Shown piece by piece: positions 22,441-34,083 of a stretch of 64,000 bases of DNA. The stretch covers positions 25,823,120 through 25,887,119 of the forward strand of contig OZ020616.1 of NCBI GenBank assembly GCA_963971575.1, read 5' to 3'. Under the pieces are notes generated by a model. The model worked only from the letters and a program-made list of their open reading frames with translations. It was not told the DNA's origin and made no database searches. This DNA comes from Liopterus haemorrhoidalis. Lineage: Eukaryota > Arthropoda > Insecta > Coleoptera > Dytiscidae. The first letter of the stretch is position 1; each line of letters starts with the position of its first letter. The position numbers were made by a program, and so were the translations under genes.

Positions 22441-22723
22441 TAGTCCGTTCAAACGATAGAATGCAGTTTAGGGCAAATGGAGTACTATTTTTCATATTCT
22501 CTAATGGGTTCTCCAAATATCACTACCTTTTCTTTTTTGGCGAGGTTGTCAGCTGTTAAACGCACTGATCGTTGAAAACGCGGTACAAAAAATATTAACA
22601 AATGAATAAAATTAAGCATAATATTTTGTGTTCATTGACATATTTGACACTTTTACATTATTTGGCAACACCTCTCTCATTTCCCATAAGAGCAATACTG
22701 CATTCTTATGTTTGAACGGACTA
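22441..22723. mobile_element. TA-flanked MITE, TAGTCCGTTCAAAC family
   Basis: TAGTCCGTTCAAACG...AATGCAGT at the left is inverted at the right (ACTGCATTCTTATGTTTGAACGGACTA) and bounded by TA. The interior (GCACTGATCGTTGAAAACGCGG, TTTGGCAACACC) recurs at 60480-60710. Confidence 0.85.
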
Positions 22724-22796
22724 TAGCTTAAATTTGACGCTCTACCGGCGAAATCTAAAACTAACTAGCTGGTCCTAGTATATATAGGCTACTTCA

Positions 22797-22926
22797 AACG
22801 TTTAAGCGGAACTGGAATTTTCATTTTACAAAGTTGTCATGAACTCTCTTTTTAATAATTGAAGTTATAAGCCTCATTTAATCGGTACACGTTACTAGAA
22901 TTCAAAATCTAATTCCGCTTAAACGA
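22797..22926. repeat. Small inverted-repeat element
   Basis: CGTTTAAGCGGAA at the left pairs with TTCCGCTTAAACG at the right. Its ends resemble those of the nested element at 28973-29373 (TTAGGCGGAACTAG). Confidence 0.65.
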
Positions 22927-23798
22927 AAGAAACAGGATATATTTTAATTTAAATTTCTTGTATTTGCAATATGTAAAACTATCTCAGTTCGCTATCCCAC
23001 CCTACTGCATTCTTATTTAAAATGAACTATACGTAATTTTTGTGATAATTTTGCTGAGAAAATCAGTGGCATGAATTGAATAGCGTTATTCGATTTCTTA
23101 CTGTATTGAAAAAATTGTATTATTATGTGCCATTCCGCTAGAAAAATACAATAGATTTTTTGAAATTACAGTAACTATTGTTAAATATATTTATAATGTT
23201 TGAAAATATCAAGTTTAAAATTAGTATTAATTTTTTGTCACTTTGATTGTTTCAAAGTCAATATTAGAAGATACGATTTAAAAATATGTAGATTTTTTCG
23301 TAGTAGAATTCAGCAGTGTTCTAATATCTAAAGTCTCTAGATAAAAAAGGTAGCGCAAACTAATGTAAAATTTGTGCCCCAGTGTTTGATTGGAAACAGA
23401 AAGTTTGATTTTATTACTTTAGGTAGTAAAATTTGCGGAATGGGCCTATGCCTCTTTCATTGGTTATGATTGCAATAACAGTCAAACATTGGATTGCAAA
23501 CATAATTCGTTCCGAAAAGGTGCTCATCATTAAAAGCATTCGTATGTAAAAGCGAATTTCCCCGTAAGAAATAATGCAAACTTAGATGATTCGTTCCACA
23601 ACAAAAAATATTCATATAAAAACGATGAATACAAATTAAGTAAAAATACGTAAAACAAATTAACTTCTACTTTACATTTGAAAATAATCCTGGCTAGTGA
23701 TTGTGACGAGAGAGGGGAGGGGAGGGGAGTGCGACTTTATTAAGGAACCTATCCAATGACAGTAGCTTTGCCTCCTTTTGAGTATTTCGCGGAAATTA

Positions 23799-23990
23799 CA
23801 GCTGCTTTCCTTTTACAAGTTAAAATGCTTGGCTAAGCTAAGAAGTTAGTCAAATGTCTTAGCAAGGGAAAGGGGGGAGGAAAAAACTTAGTTTATCTTA
23901 GCCAGTGTCTTATAAATGGAACGATCTTACAATTTAGATTAACTTAGCTTAGCTTAGATTTCTTAAGTAAAGTGGTAAAAGGAAAGCGCC
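23799..23990. mobile_element. GGYGCTTTCCTTTTAC-family MITE
   Basis: The left end GCTGCTTTCCTTTTAC and right end GTAAAAGGAAAGCGCC are inverted repeats around CTTAGCTTAGCTTAG-like short repeats. Related to 16198-16350. Confidence 0.75.
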
Positions 23991-24354
23991 TAATATTGCA
24001 TTGTTATTAAACTGAGTGAGGCACGCTGACTGAGACCGAGCATAGGAGACGATAACAATACCGTAGCGAGAACCATCAGCTCAGTTGTGATAACGCGATG
24101 CTCGTCAGACAAAGCGTATACGTACTATTCGTATTGCAAGACCTCGCTCGTTCATGAAGTTAATTAAAATTTATTTAAAATTTTAACTCGTCTTGCAAAA
24201 CATTCAAATTCCGAGCTTTTGCTGTATTGTTGAAAGAACTGTTACATTTAATATGTTCTGATACGATTATATATTATTGTCAAACGAACTATTAACCTCA
24301 AAATTCCGTCAAACCTTCAGATAAATTATAAACGTGTTATCAAGGTAAACATAA

Positions 24355-25465
24355 TGGTACGTATTCAGCTCTCCGCTCGACGGATCCGTTCGTCCGTATA
24401 ACCAATCAAAAGCCTGGAAATATTTCAATTGGTCCGGCACCCGTGAAAAGTCAGATCGCGGTCAACTTCGTCCGGCAAAACGGACGGTTTTCTCTTTTTA
24501 GTAGATCGCGATCCTTGTCGAAATGAAACGTCACTTGCATACTTGAGAAATTAACCCCATTTTTGGCTCCAGTATCCTCACTAAATAAGCAAATCCTTAA
24601 TCATGCCTAAATAATTATAAAACAATTCCTCATCCTTTAAACGCATTTATGCTACCAAATTATAATAGGCTCCTTTCTCAAATATTTTTTTACCGACCGC
24701 CAACATATATAAGGGAGGTATTGTGATCATACCGATTTTGACATTTTGATGGACCTCCACGAATTGAGGTTCCTACATAACGTTTTGACTATTTTTAGCA
24801 TGATGTCTGTCGGTCCGTGTACACGTGCAGAGCAAATTCGGCTAAAAGGATTTTTATGAAATTTCATATTTAAGCTTTCGACATCAATGGCATGAGTTGA
24901 TCAACACTTGGTAAAAATCGGTTAACTAGAAATGGGAGTTTACTCGTGTCGGTTTTAAGGTTTTTGCGAATATCTCAACAGAGAAATATTTCGAAAACAT
25001 TTATTTAACAAAAGTTGCTATAAAAGCAATAACTAACAACTTTTATTTGAGATATTTTTTGATAAAGCAGCATAAATTAAACAAGTACATTGAGATGGCG
25101 GTCGGTCCTGTGGTGGCCACAGCTTATTTTTATAAATTGCTCTAACTGAAAATCTTTTATTTGGCCTTATTTTAATATTTCTTTTATATTTGTTATATAA
25201 ACAATATGCTGCAATAACTCTATTTTGATTATATAAATTTAAGTTATATTCATAATTAAATTTATGCCTTGCGTTCATTTCAAATATTAATAATTTGAAT
25301 TCAGGGTGTTTAAAATATTTTGAATCTTAATAAGGAAGATAATAATGAATGGCAAAACATTCAAATGAAGTTAGTTATGCTGCAAAACACCTTCCTTCTG
25401 AGCGTAGAGTTAAAAACGGTGGAACGGATGAACAGTCCTTCGAGCGGAGATCTGAGTACGTACCA
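24355..25465. mobile_element. PIF/Harbinger-like element, 1.1 kb
   Basis: Inverted ends of ~40 bp (TGGTACGTATTCAG, then TCTCCGCTCGA) are flanked by TAA on both sides (24352-24354, 25466-25468), the 3-bp duplication of PIF/Harbinger. A minus-strand frame at 25033-25278 (VIAAYCLYNKYKRN, KRFSVRAIYKN) weakly recalls the N-terminus of Harbinger transposases. A second repeat of the 39600-40000 family sits inside (about 24693-25060). Confidence 0.75.
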
Positions 25466-26350
25466 TAAATGGTATTTATTTATGTATTTCAAATAAAATT
25501 GTATCACATAGGTTTTCAGATACAATATATTTTTAAATATATTATTTGCAGGCACGTGTCATGTTTTATTTTATCTATACTGTTTTAATCACTGGAAACA
25601 AGTTATGTTTGTGACACTTTAGGCCTAGCCACATCACCTATGCGCTACTTTCTTTACTTAGGTACTTTATTAATATCTAGACGCTGTGAACGCAATCAAA
25701 GTGGCAAATAACAGCTAGTTTGAAAATATCTTTATACTGTAACTCGACCATCAGTTGTTATTTCTGAAAATTAAAGGTATTAAAAAGTAGATTAGGAAGA
25801 AATAAGAGTGATAGGTATATTTTTGGATGAAAATGTATTCTTGCATTTATAGTTTTTTTCATATCATATTATATATTCACATTTCATAAAGATTTTTTAA
25901 AAGTATTCAGTTTTATCTCATTTTTAATACTCATACAATATAAGACTGGCATGACCACCGACATTGTATATTGGAATAAAGTGTAGGTTTAAAACAGTGT
26001 TTCTGAAACTTTTCCTATTCCTTCTTTTAAAGGAAGTTCTAAATAATTTGTAATACAAAATTTGTCGTTATCCAAAACATCAAATATCATATTGCCACTA
26101 CTTTGGTAACAGTACTTACCAGTCTGTCTTAATAGTCGCAGCAACCAGATAGCCGCAGCGGCCAAGCCCACACTTTGATATGATCATGTGTATGATAATA
26201 ATTACTGATTAAACAAAAGGTCGCTATAGTACATACACCTTACTATAATATGTACTATAGTTTCTGAAACAACAATAAATCGTATGGAGCCGAATACAAC
26301 ACATGACCAAGTAAGGTGATAGTGTTTACAGCGTGAGGCAACACTTATTA

Positions 26351-26925
26351 GGGGAAGTCGGGGCATTACGGGTACTTTAAGGATTATCTTTAATAAAATC
26401 TTAAGGAATATCGTAAAAAATTTCTAAATTTTTTTATTCGTAAGATGATTTATTGTTTAATTATTACCGACAGTAAAAAAACTTACAAAAATACAAAAAT
26501 AAAAGTTATGACGATATGAAAAAAAGTTTCCTTGTGCTGATTTTGCCCCGGTGTGAGGCAAAATGAGCACAGGACGGGTGTAACGGGCAATCAGCTAAAA
26601 TCTGGCGCAGAATGAACACACGTGAGTGCATTCCTCATCGTTATCATCTTCTCCAGCGCAAGAACAATGTGCCCACTTGCCACATGCTCTGCACTGGAGC
26701 AATCAACGTCTGGATATGTGTGAAAAATATATCAACACAGTAAAAAACACGTTTCACCAATTTACAAAATGTAAACGCCAGCTCTCAGTTATACAGCCAC
26801 TCTCGGAAGACACTAGCGAAGTACTGAACGTGATTGGAATGTACCCAAACATGGCGGCGTGCTTTAATAGCCAAAAAGAGGTGAGCCCGTTATACCCCGG
26901 GAACCCGTTATGCCCCGGCTTCCCC
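26351..26925. mobile_element. TA-flanked MITE, GGGGAAGTCGGGGC family
   Basis: The ends GGGGAAGTCGGGGCATTACGGG and the GGCTTCCCC complement are inverted and flanked by TA (26349-26350, 26926-26927). The motif CCCGTTATRCCCCGG occurs twice at the right. A 110-codon open frame at 26626-26958 runs through the right terminus and matches nothing I know. Confidence 0.8.
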
Positions 26926-27616
26926 TACCTCAATTATTTCCTTAATATAAAAAGTTAGAAAATTATTGTTCAAATAAAACTTATTTGGGGCAATGGGGGG
27001 ATTACCGTATCAATTTTTTTTTGCATTTGTTTTACAAAAGCTATGACAGAAAAGAATACAGAAATTAAACAGATACAAAAATTAAAAGTTCAGTATCTCA
27101 ATGCAAATGATCCTCCTGAATATTTTGCTCGTTAGCTCATTTGTATGAAACTGAGCAAGTTAAATAGAACACTCACAAATTGTCGAGCAAAATTTTTGTT
27201 CGGGCAGAATTAAGCGCTCAGATAAAAATAATATAGCAATTAAACATATTCAGTTTCTCAGCGAACTGATTGCCCCAAAAATTTTGCTTCTTGGCTCGTG
27301 TGTTGGAAACTTGGCAAGTTAAACAGAAAACTCAAAATTTTTCAGGCAAACTTTTTGCTAAATTAAACGTTCAGATAAAAATAATACAGCAATTAAACAA
27401 GTTTCTCCTGTAAACTGATTCTTCTGAATATATTGCTTGGTAGCTTGTTTGTTCGAAACTTTGATATTTATTTGAACTTCTCTGTTGATAGAAAAGTTAA
27501 AGAAATACTGTTATATTTGTAAAAACATGTGTAAAAATGTTAGATTTGTGTGTATGTGTAAAATGCAATTATATTAAAGTTTGTTACATTATTTATATAC
27601 ATTCATTACCTTCCCT

Positions 27617-30600
27617 TTACTTAGGTAACCTTTTTAGTTCATGAGTTAACCACACTGCCGTTGATAAAAGTGCTAACGAACCACTTTGATGAGTTGCAGC
27701 TAACGAAACTGGTACATAGTGCAGCAAAGTTGTAATACCCAATAATACCTAAAAAGAAAATACCATTGGTAGACTTCATTCAACATAAGAAAAACACAGG
27801 TTAGAGGCTCCCATGTGCAGAAACCAAATTTCGTCCATTACGTTATCAACAGTTAGTTTAACACGTTTCAGTGGCGTCCACTTACTTTGATTCGTTTTTG
27901 ACTACGCGTATTGTGCGATGTTGTTTGTTTATTTCCGTTATTATTATTTATTTCTCGTACGTTTCAAGGTAAACCGTGTACTAAAATGAGTAAAAATGTA
28001 TTTGAAATACATGATTTTGTGTGTTTGGTATCCACAACAATTGTTTAAAACCCTTACACAGTAGAACCAGTAGGCCGACTCGTGTCGGAACCTTTGATCT
28101 TGGCGTACCACATTTTCGTGACCTCGAGCTACCTCGTCCTGACCAACGTTCTAAAGAACGATATAGACTATTACGCGTATGGATACGGACGAATAAGCTT
28201 TATATGACAACTAACAAAAGAATTTTGCATTTTACGACTCTAAAATGAATTTAAAAAATATTATACAAAAACTATTGAAAGTAGTATAATAATAAAGTAG
28301 GAAAATTACTTAAATATAAAATATTATTTAATATTTTTTAATTTATTCACTTCGCAAAACTGCACGACCTAACCAGGAGTCACACATGCGCATGAAAAAT
28401 CTGGTACAGAAAAACGGTCGAGTGAAACTACTGGGTATACTGTGACCCTTATGTACGTCAATGTGATCAGCTGTTTTCTCGCGCAGAATTCATGACGTAA
28501 TTTATGATACCTATGTTTTTCTTATGTTGAAAAACGAAGTCTAAACTAAAATTAGTATTATAGAACGTTCAAGTATTAAGGATTCCACACACCAAAGCGG
28601 CCGCGGTGGCGGCCACGGTAGCGATACGGCAGCGGCCTAACGCAACCTATACAATACAATGAGACCACGCACATACAAGCGTTCAGCTATCTGAGAACGC
28701 CACCGAATGCAGCGTTCAGTCTAGCGATCACCAAACACTGGCGGCCGAACTCGACAAGTTGCGTTAGGCCGCGCGATATTCATTGTTTATATACCACAAA
28801 GTGAATATATTTAAGAAAATAATGTCGAAAATAGATAATTTAACAGAAAAAATCATAGATCAGTAAAGGATCATTTAATTTTGTATGACTTAGCACATCC
28901 TGATTACAAGAATATTAGGAAAACAAATAAAGTGTGGAACGAAATAGGAAAAGTTTTGGAAATTGATAGTAAAGTCTGTTCCAAATGGTTAGGCGGAACT
29001 AGATTTTGCAATCTAGTTACTTTCATCATTTAAATCATGCTTTTTAGCCATTTTGTTTAAGCTTTGTAAATCATACTTGCAACAAACATTTTTTGGTTAA
29101 GGTTAATATCATTTTAAAATGTCATTTTCTTTATATTTTGAATTTTTGTGCCATTCTTAATACAAATATCCCATTTATTTATTTTTTGTCATTAAAATAT
29201 GTAAGAAAATTAATTTAAGTTTGACATATGTCATTCGTTTCCATGGTTTCATTGTTGGAATTTTAAATTTTGACATTCCTACGTGAAAAATGAAATAACC
29301 CAAGCAAGGTCTCTTTTCCAACCTAAAAGAACGAAATTCCCATTTAGTTCCGCCTAACTGTTTGAAACAGACTGTGAGTAGATTATTATTTTTCCTCTAC
29401 ATACAATTAATTATTCTATTGTGTTCTTGCAATCAATATTATCATACAACTATATACCGTGATTCACCAACTGATCGCTACCGCCACTCCCACCGCGTTA
29501 GTGTGAGGAGACCTGATCGCTAGTCGTATCGCTACCGTGGCCGCCACAGCGGCCGCCACCGCGGCCGCTTTGGTGTGTGGAATCCTTTAGTATGTGGGGT
29601 TACTCTTATGGATACTGAAAGCGGTGTTCCAAATAGTGCAAAAGGTGCGGGTGACAAACCGGCTCGCAAAACTCATGAAAATTTAACAACAGGATCCCTC
29701 GAACCGGGGTAAAGGTAACTTTTAGCTGCCTATAATACGCTTACTGATTTGCGCAGGACCTGGGACAGTGATTCACCTAAAAAGCACTATCTTAGGTTAT
29801 TGTTGATAACCTTTCTATTTTGTTTTTATAAACCATCTAAAAATAAATTGTATTTTAAAGTGAATTGAAACATGGAAACAGTGCAAACAGAGCAGTTACT
29901 TTTACCTGAACCGGTTCTAACACACCACTGCCTACAACGACGGATGTTAACTACAGAATTTAACATTTTTATATAATCGTTTAACCTTTATTTTTTAAAA
30001 TAAAGGAATTGAAATTTACATCGCTATTAAAGATTTTATTATTCATTAAAAATATTTTTTGAAAAATATTTCTTACCTGTATCCACGCCATTGCTCCGAA
30101 CGCCATCGTTGCTTTATAAGCTCTAGGAGGTAGTTGTCTTCTTTTAACCATCATGCATAAACCAGTAATAAGAGCTAGAGTAGCAGTTCCTAATAATCGA
30201 TGGTTGAATTGTACAGTAGTAGGATTCTCCGTAATGTTACTCAAAGCTGGAGAATATGCGAGAATGTCACTTGGAATCCATTTATCCGCCATTTTAGGAA
30301 ATGAATTATAAACCAATCCAGCATCTAAGCCAGCAACAAATGCGCCTAAAATAAAAAATGTATACATTTGAATGTCCAATCCCATATTCATTAGGTGCGT
30401 TCGGCATAACTGTGCAGTGTTAACTCTGTGTCGTGCAAGTTTTTTGTCATGTGACCCAGTGGTCCCATGATAAAGAAAGCGTTCGTCTTTGACTTCCTTG
30501 CACAGTTGCAAGGAAGTCAAAGATGAACATGTTTTTATTGGTTGAAATAGACTGACATTTTGTTACAGTAGCGTAGACATATGTTTGGAAAACGACTTGA

Positions 30601-33600
30601 CAACTTATTTAACGTTTTACGTCTTTAATTTAACAAAAAAAAGGCGCACTGCATAAAATGTATTGAAACAAAAACATTGTTTTTTTGCAACATTGCAATG
30701 ATGCAAAACACAGGAAACAAAAATGTAAACTTAGCTTACTTATTTAATAATTACCTGAAACTGCAGTTAGGAAAACCAACCCTTTGCAAGTATGTGCTAG
30801 CATTCTAAACTTCCTTGCAGCTTTCAGGGCTGATTTACTGGCATACTGAATAGTTTCTGCCGGTATTAGATGATCAAGAGCTGTCCAGAACATTAGTGTA
30901 TATAAAACAAATGCTGTGCTCAAATGAGCAGCCAATCTATACTGTGAGACTCTTGGAACATCATTAGGACCATCAAAACGATCTTCAAGGCCAGATTTCA
31001 CCATATACCATCCAAGTAAACCCTAATAAAACAATTTAAAAACATTTTGGATGATATTTTTAACGAAAATTACATACCTGGAATGCAATGAGACTTCCAT
31101 AAACCATGATTCTTGGTTTCATTCCAGGGCCTAACATTCCTCTAGCCCAGAAAAATGTGGCTGGTAATAAGAAAGCAGCTCCAATTAAACGACCCCACAT
31201 ACGATGACCAAATTCCATGTGCCAAATCCATTTGAATTCAGACAAAGTCATGTCTTTATTTTTTCTAAAAATCATATTATTTAATGGCAATATATAGTTT
31301 CGTATGAGTACAATTCGTTTGACCCGAATATAGAAAAAATACTAAGACATATTACGCAAAAAATATTCACAAATACGTATTTATAGAAAGAAAAAAAAAT
31401 CTTGATACGTCGGCTTACTAAATCGTAGAGTACGTTCATCTTAACTTCATCACAGGGTATCATAAATTACGTCACCAATTCTGCGCGGAAAAACAGCTGA
31501 TCACATTGATGTACATTAGAGTTATAAACAATTGTTGTGGAAACCAAACACACAAAATCATGTATTTCAAATACATTTTTACTCATTTTAGTACACGATA
31601 TACCTTGAAACGTACGAGAAATAAAAAATAATAACGGAAATAAACAAACAACATCGCACAATACGCGTAGTTAAACACAAATCAAAATAAGTGACGCCGC
31701 TGAAATGTGTTAAGCTAGCTGTTGGTAATGTATTGGACGAAATTTGATTTCTGCGCAAGGGACTGGTAATATTCGCCTGTGATGAAGTTAACTTGAACAT
31801 ACTCTACCAAATCCTGAAATCTGTGAAAACTTGCACAATTTTTACTTTTAACTTAAGCCGCGTGCGACCCAACACGCCGAACTGCGCAAAACATTTATGA
31901 CTGTCCTGTTCGGACTACAAATACGCCGGTTTGCGCACTCGAATAAATGAACACGATCGTGCATATTCGTGCGCAATCTGTTTGCAAAAAAACGCGAAAT
32001 ACAGTAAGTTGCGCAGCTCCTCACGGCAAGTTGTTTAGCACAGAACGGCGCGTTTGTTCTGGACGCGACATTAGATGTACAAATTTAATTATCTAGCAAT
32101 TAATATAGTAATTGATGAATATTGGCCTGTAATGTTTGTTTTAAATAATCAAACAATAAATAAATAAATTTACTTACAACATAAATTCAGGGAATTGTTG
32201 GTATTTATTAAATTCGGCCTCCCATTCTTCTTGAGTTCTTGGCATTTTTTCTCCTAGCAATTTCCACGTTACCATCGATAGTCCGGACTCAGTCAATCTT
32301 GTCACACCACCTTATTTATGAAAAGCACAACAGCAAATTACCAATTTAAAAAACTCTTCCTTCAAACTAAACCCCAAAAATAACTTTTAATATAAAATTA
32401 AATGAAGTAAAATAAAAAGAACAGTACAATTTTTCTTTAAATCAATATTTATTTAAATAAATGTTTACATATATCTATAATATAATATTTACCGTACCGT
32501 CCGTTTTATAACTTCATCTAATACCATCATAATACTGAGTAATACTACAAAATACGTTACACCAATACCTAAAACGACTGCTACGAAAACCATTCCGCTA
32601 CATCCCAATAGCCAGCAACCAACAATCTTTTTTGATTTTGTAGATACGTCAGATGCGAGTCGAACAGCAACTGTGCCACTACCTCGAAATGCATTTTTAA
32701 TCTGAAAAATTTTACATACAAAGATATAATTTAAACAAAAGATGTTTTTGGTTGCTTAGTGTGTCCTAAAATGATGCGCCTTAGTGATTTTAGTTAGAGA
32801 GTTCTTAGCAGGGACTGAAAATTAAAAAAATACCGTTCATTTTCGTTCAGAATGAAAAAGAGCTATTTTTCTGTTCTCGCTAATTATATTCTTCCGAAAC
32901 TGGTTTAATATAACACATAATATTACTAATAATTAGGAAATTAATCTCTATTTATAACAAAAAAAAATAATACAATAATAATATAATATAATCTTTGATA
33001 ATATATAATTAAAATTTTTACTAAAATGGAGATTTATGCAACAGGTAGAATATTTAAATATATATTTTTAACTTATTAGGGCAAACTGTTTAATGATAAA
33101 TATTTAAATAATAATAAAATTAATAAATAATTTAATAAATTTAACTTTTTTGAAAATAAATAAAGCGCCAAGAATTTTTTTAATTCAGAAATCTCCTTAT
33201 TTTGGTGTTGCCTGACAAAATTGGAATTTGTCAAAAAAAATCTTTTTTGTTTATACACTTGAACAAAAAAAAAACAAATGTAGTTTCTATTTTTGTTTCG
33301 GTTCAAGTATCGAAATTTTCTGTCAGTACCATTATTTCATTTTCATTCTATTTTGGGTCCCTGGTTTTTAAGTTCGCAAATAAAAATTACAAATTTTTTT
33401 TTAATTAGAATTTTTTAAATCCAAGTATCACATACACGGAGGCTTTGAGGAAAAGAAGACACAAAAGAAATGATTACAGTGAATAGGACACATGATGAAA
33501 ATGAAGAAGACAGAATGGTACAGAAACTGTGGACTATCCAAGCAGTAGCTTGATTACTTCTATACAGAAACTAAATAAAAACTTACATTTAAATTTTTCA

Positions 33601-33730
33601 AAGAATTATTTCTTCTCCATGTTAATTCTGTATATGTTCGTAGAGTATTACTCTTAACGGAATGTCCTGATAACAATTGAGGAATACGAGGAACTGCTAT
33701 CCTCGAACAAAATCTCGCAATATTTAACAT
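27617..33730 (-). CDS. COX15: COX15, heme A synthase
   Basis: Mitochondrial inner-membrane heme A synthase, which converts heme O to heme A for cytochrome c oxidase. Seven minus-strand exons, 33730-33587, 32701-32569, 32310-32178, 31264-31078, 31022-30755, 30345-30077 and 27748-27617, join with matching phases to 421 residues (human protein ~410). Residues 1-60 are a basic, Ser/Arg-rich presequence. Hydrophobic segments follow. Conserved histidine motifs for heme are all present: [28 protein letters not shown] and [11 protein letters not shown]. Other family blocks include [25 protein letters not shown] and [19 protein letters not shown]. The stop (27617-27619) closely follows LTHELKRL, the usual family end. 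Introns carry three MITE insertions and a MADF-bearing Harbinger remnant. It shares a short divergent promoter with ALDH16A1. Confidence 0.97.
27772..28544 (+). mobile_element. MITE family X, copy A (with nested insert)
   Basis: The ends AGACTTCATTCAACATAAG and CTTATGTTGAAAAACGAAGTCT are inverted. Related copies lie at 31436-31799 (inverted) and 43616-43980. Shared words include CAACAATTGTTTA, GTGATCAGCTGTTTTC and CGCGTATTGTGCGATGTTG. Copy A is split by the element at 28057-28444. It lies in COX15 intron 6. Confidence 0.85.
28057..28444. mobile_element. MITE nested in copy A
   Basis: The ends CACAGTAGAACCAGTAG and CTACTGGGTATACTGTG are inverted. The 7-bp sequence ACCCTTA duplicates on both sides (28050-28056, 28445-28451). 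Comparison with 43616-43980, which lacks the insert, confirms the junction. Confidence 0.85.
28822..28995 (+). pseudogene. MADF-domain protein remnant of Harbinger
   Basis: Starts [13 protein letters not shown], then a one-base frameshift, then [20 protein letters not shown] and [16 protein letters not shown]. The HPDYKN and W-x-EIG positions are the MADF core. The reading is then cut by the nested inverted-repeat element. Confidence 0.7.
28973..29373. mobile_element. MITE nested in Harbinger remnant
   Basis: AGTCTGTTCCAAATGGTTAG at the left is inverted at the right (CTAACTGTTTGAAACAGACT), followed by GCGGAACTA/TAGTTCCGC. It interrupts the MADF frame. Confidence 0.75.
29590..30076. other. 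COX15 intron 6 remainder
   Basis: Non-coding; nothing recognised beyond a moderately GC-rich stretch at 29600-29710. Confidence 0.5.
30481..30528. repeat. Strong hairpin in COX15 intron 5
   Basis: Two 22-nt arms, GTTCGTCTTTGACTTCCTTG-CA and its complement with one mismatch, surround a 4-nt CAGT loop. It is 136 bp upstream (on the minus strand) of the exon 6 acceptor. Confidence 0.85.
31436..31799 (-). mobile_element. MITE family X, copy B
   Basis: The inverse-orientation copy in COX15 intron 3. Its own ends (TTAACTTCATCACAGG and the complement) are inverted repeats. It shares the body with copies A and C. Confidence 0.8.
32489..32568 (-). other. Open intronic extension of COX15 exon 2
   Basis: If the exon 2 donor is not used, the frame stays open for 26 more codons ([15 protein letters not shown], then a basic tail) to a TAA at 32489-32491. 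AATAAA follows 36 nt further on (32448-32453). This would give a ~118-residue presequence-plus-one-membrane-helix protein. It could be chance in an AT-rich intron. Confidence 0.35.
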
Positions 33731-34083
33731 GGTACCTTATTCTGAAAATAATTACACATTTAAAAAACTGTCAATATTTCAATGTCAATAGCACGTACTT
33801 AATTTAAAATATGACGCAATAAAACCGCAAGCGGTTTTTACACTTAAAAATAAAATTACGTATTTTTAAATCAATTCAAAATGATATTTTTTCACCTGTC
33901 AAGCAGGAATGCCATCAGATTTAACGCCGGACACGTATCTAGTAAAGAGGTTATGTTTATATGACATTTTTTGATAAAATTTGTACAAATAAAAAATCTC
34001 ATTTACATTAATCTACATATTACGTAACTAATCTTCAGTTTAAAGATCTTAAAACTAAAATATATGATCAGGCTTTTGTGACA
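33731..34083. promoter_or_regulatory. Divergent COX15 / ALDH16A1 promoter region
   Basis: 353 bp separate the two start codons in opposite directions, so the core promoters and 5' leaders of both must lie here or overlap. No TATA box stands out from the AT-rich background. It contains a small GC-richer patch, GAATGCCATCAGATTTAACG (33909-33928). Confidence 0.6.

Larger units (their letters stand above)
28579..29586 (+). mobile_element. PIF/Harbinger element, degenerate
   Basis: Inverted ends of ~35 bp (AGGATTCCACACACCAAAGC, then GGCCGCGGTGGCGGCC) are flanked by TTA (28576-28578, 29587-29589), the Harbinger signature. It encodes a MADF-domain remnant, the DNA-binding partner typical of PIF/Harbinger, and is split by the element at 28973-29373. 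It lies in COX15 intron 6. Confidence 0.85.

Noticed and set aside
26626..26958. 110-codon frame as a gene
   Set aside because: It lies in and runs through the terminal inverted repeat of a MITE, has no start context and no known domain.
30346..30520. N-terminal extension [15 protein letters not shown] upstream of COX15 exon 6
   Set aside because: It reads through the intron acceptor into the hairpin at 30481-30528; the splice at 30345 joins exon 5 in phase and matches the family.
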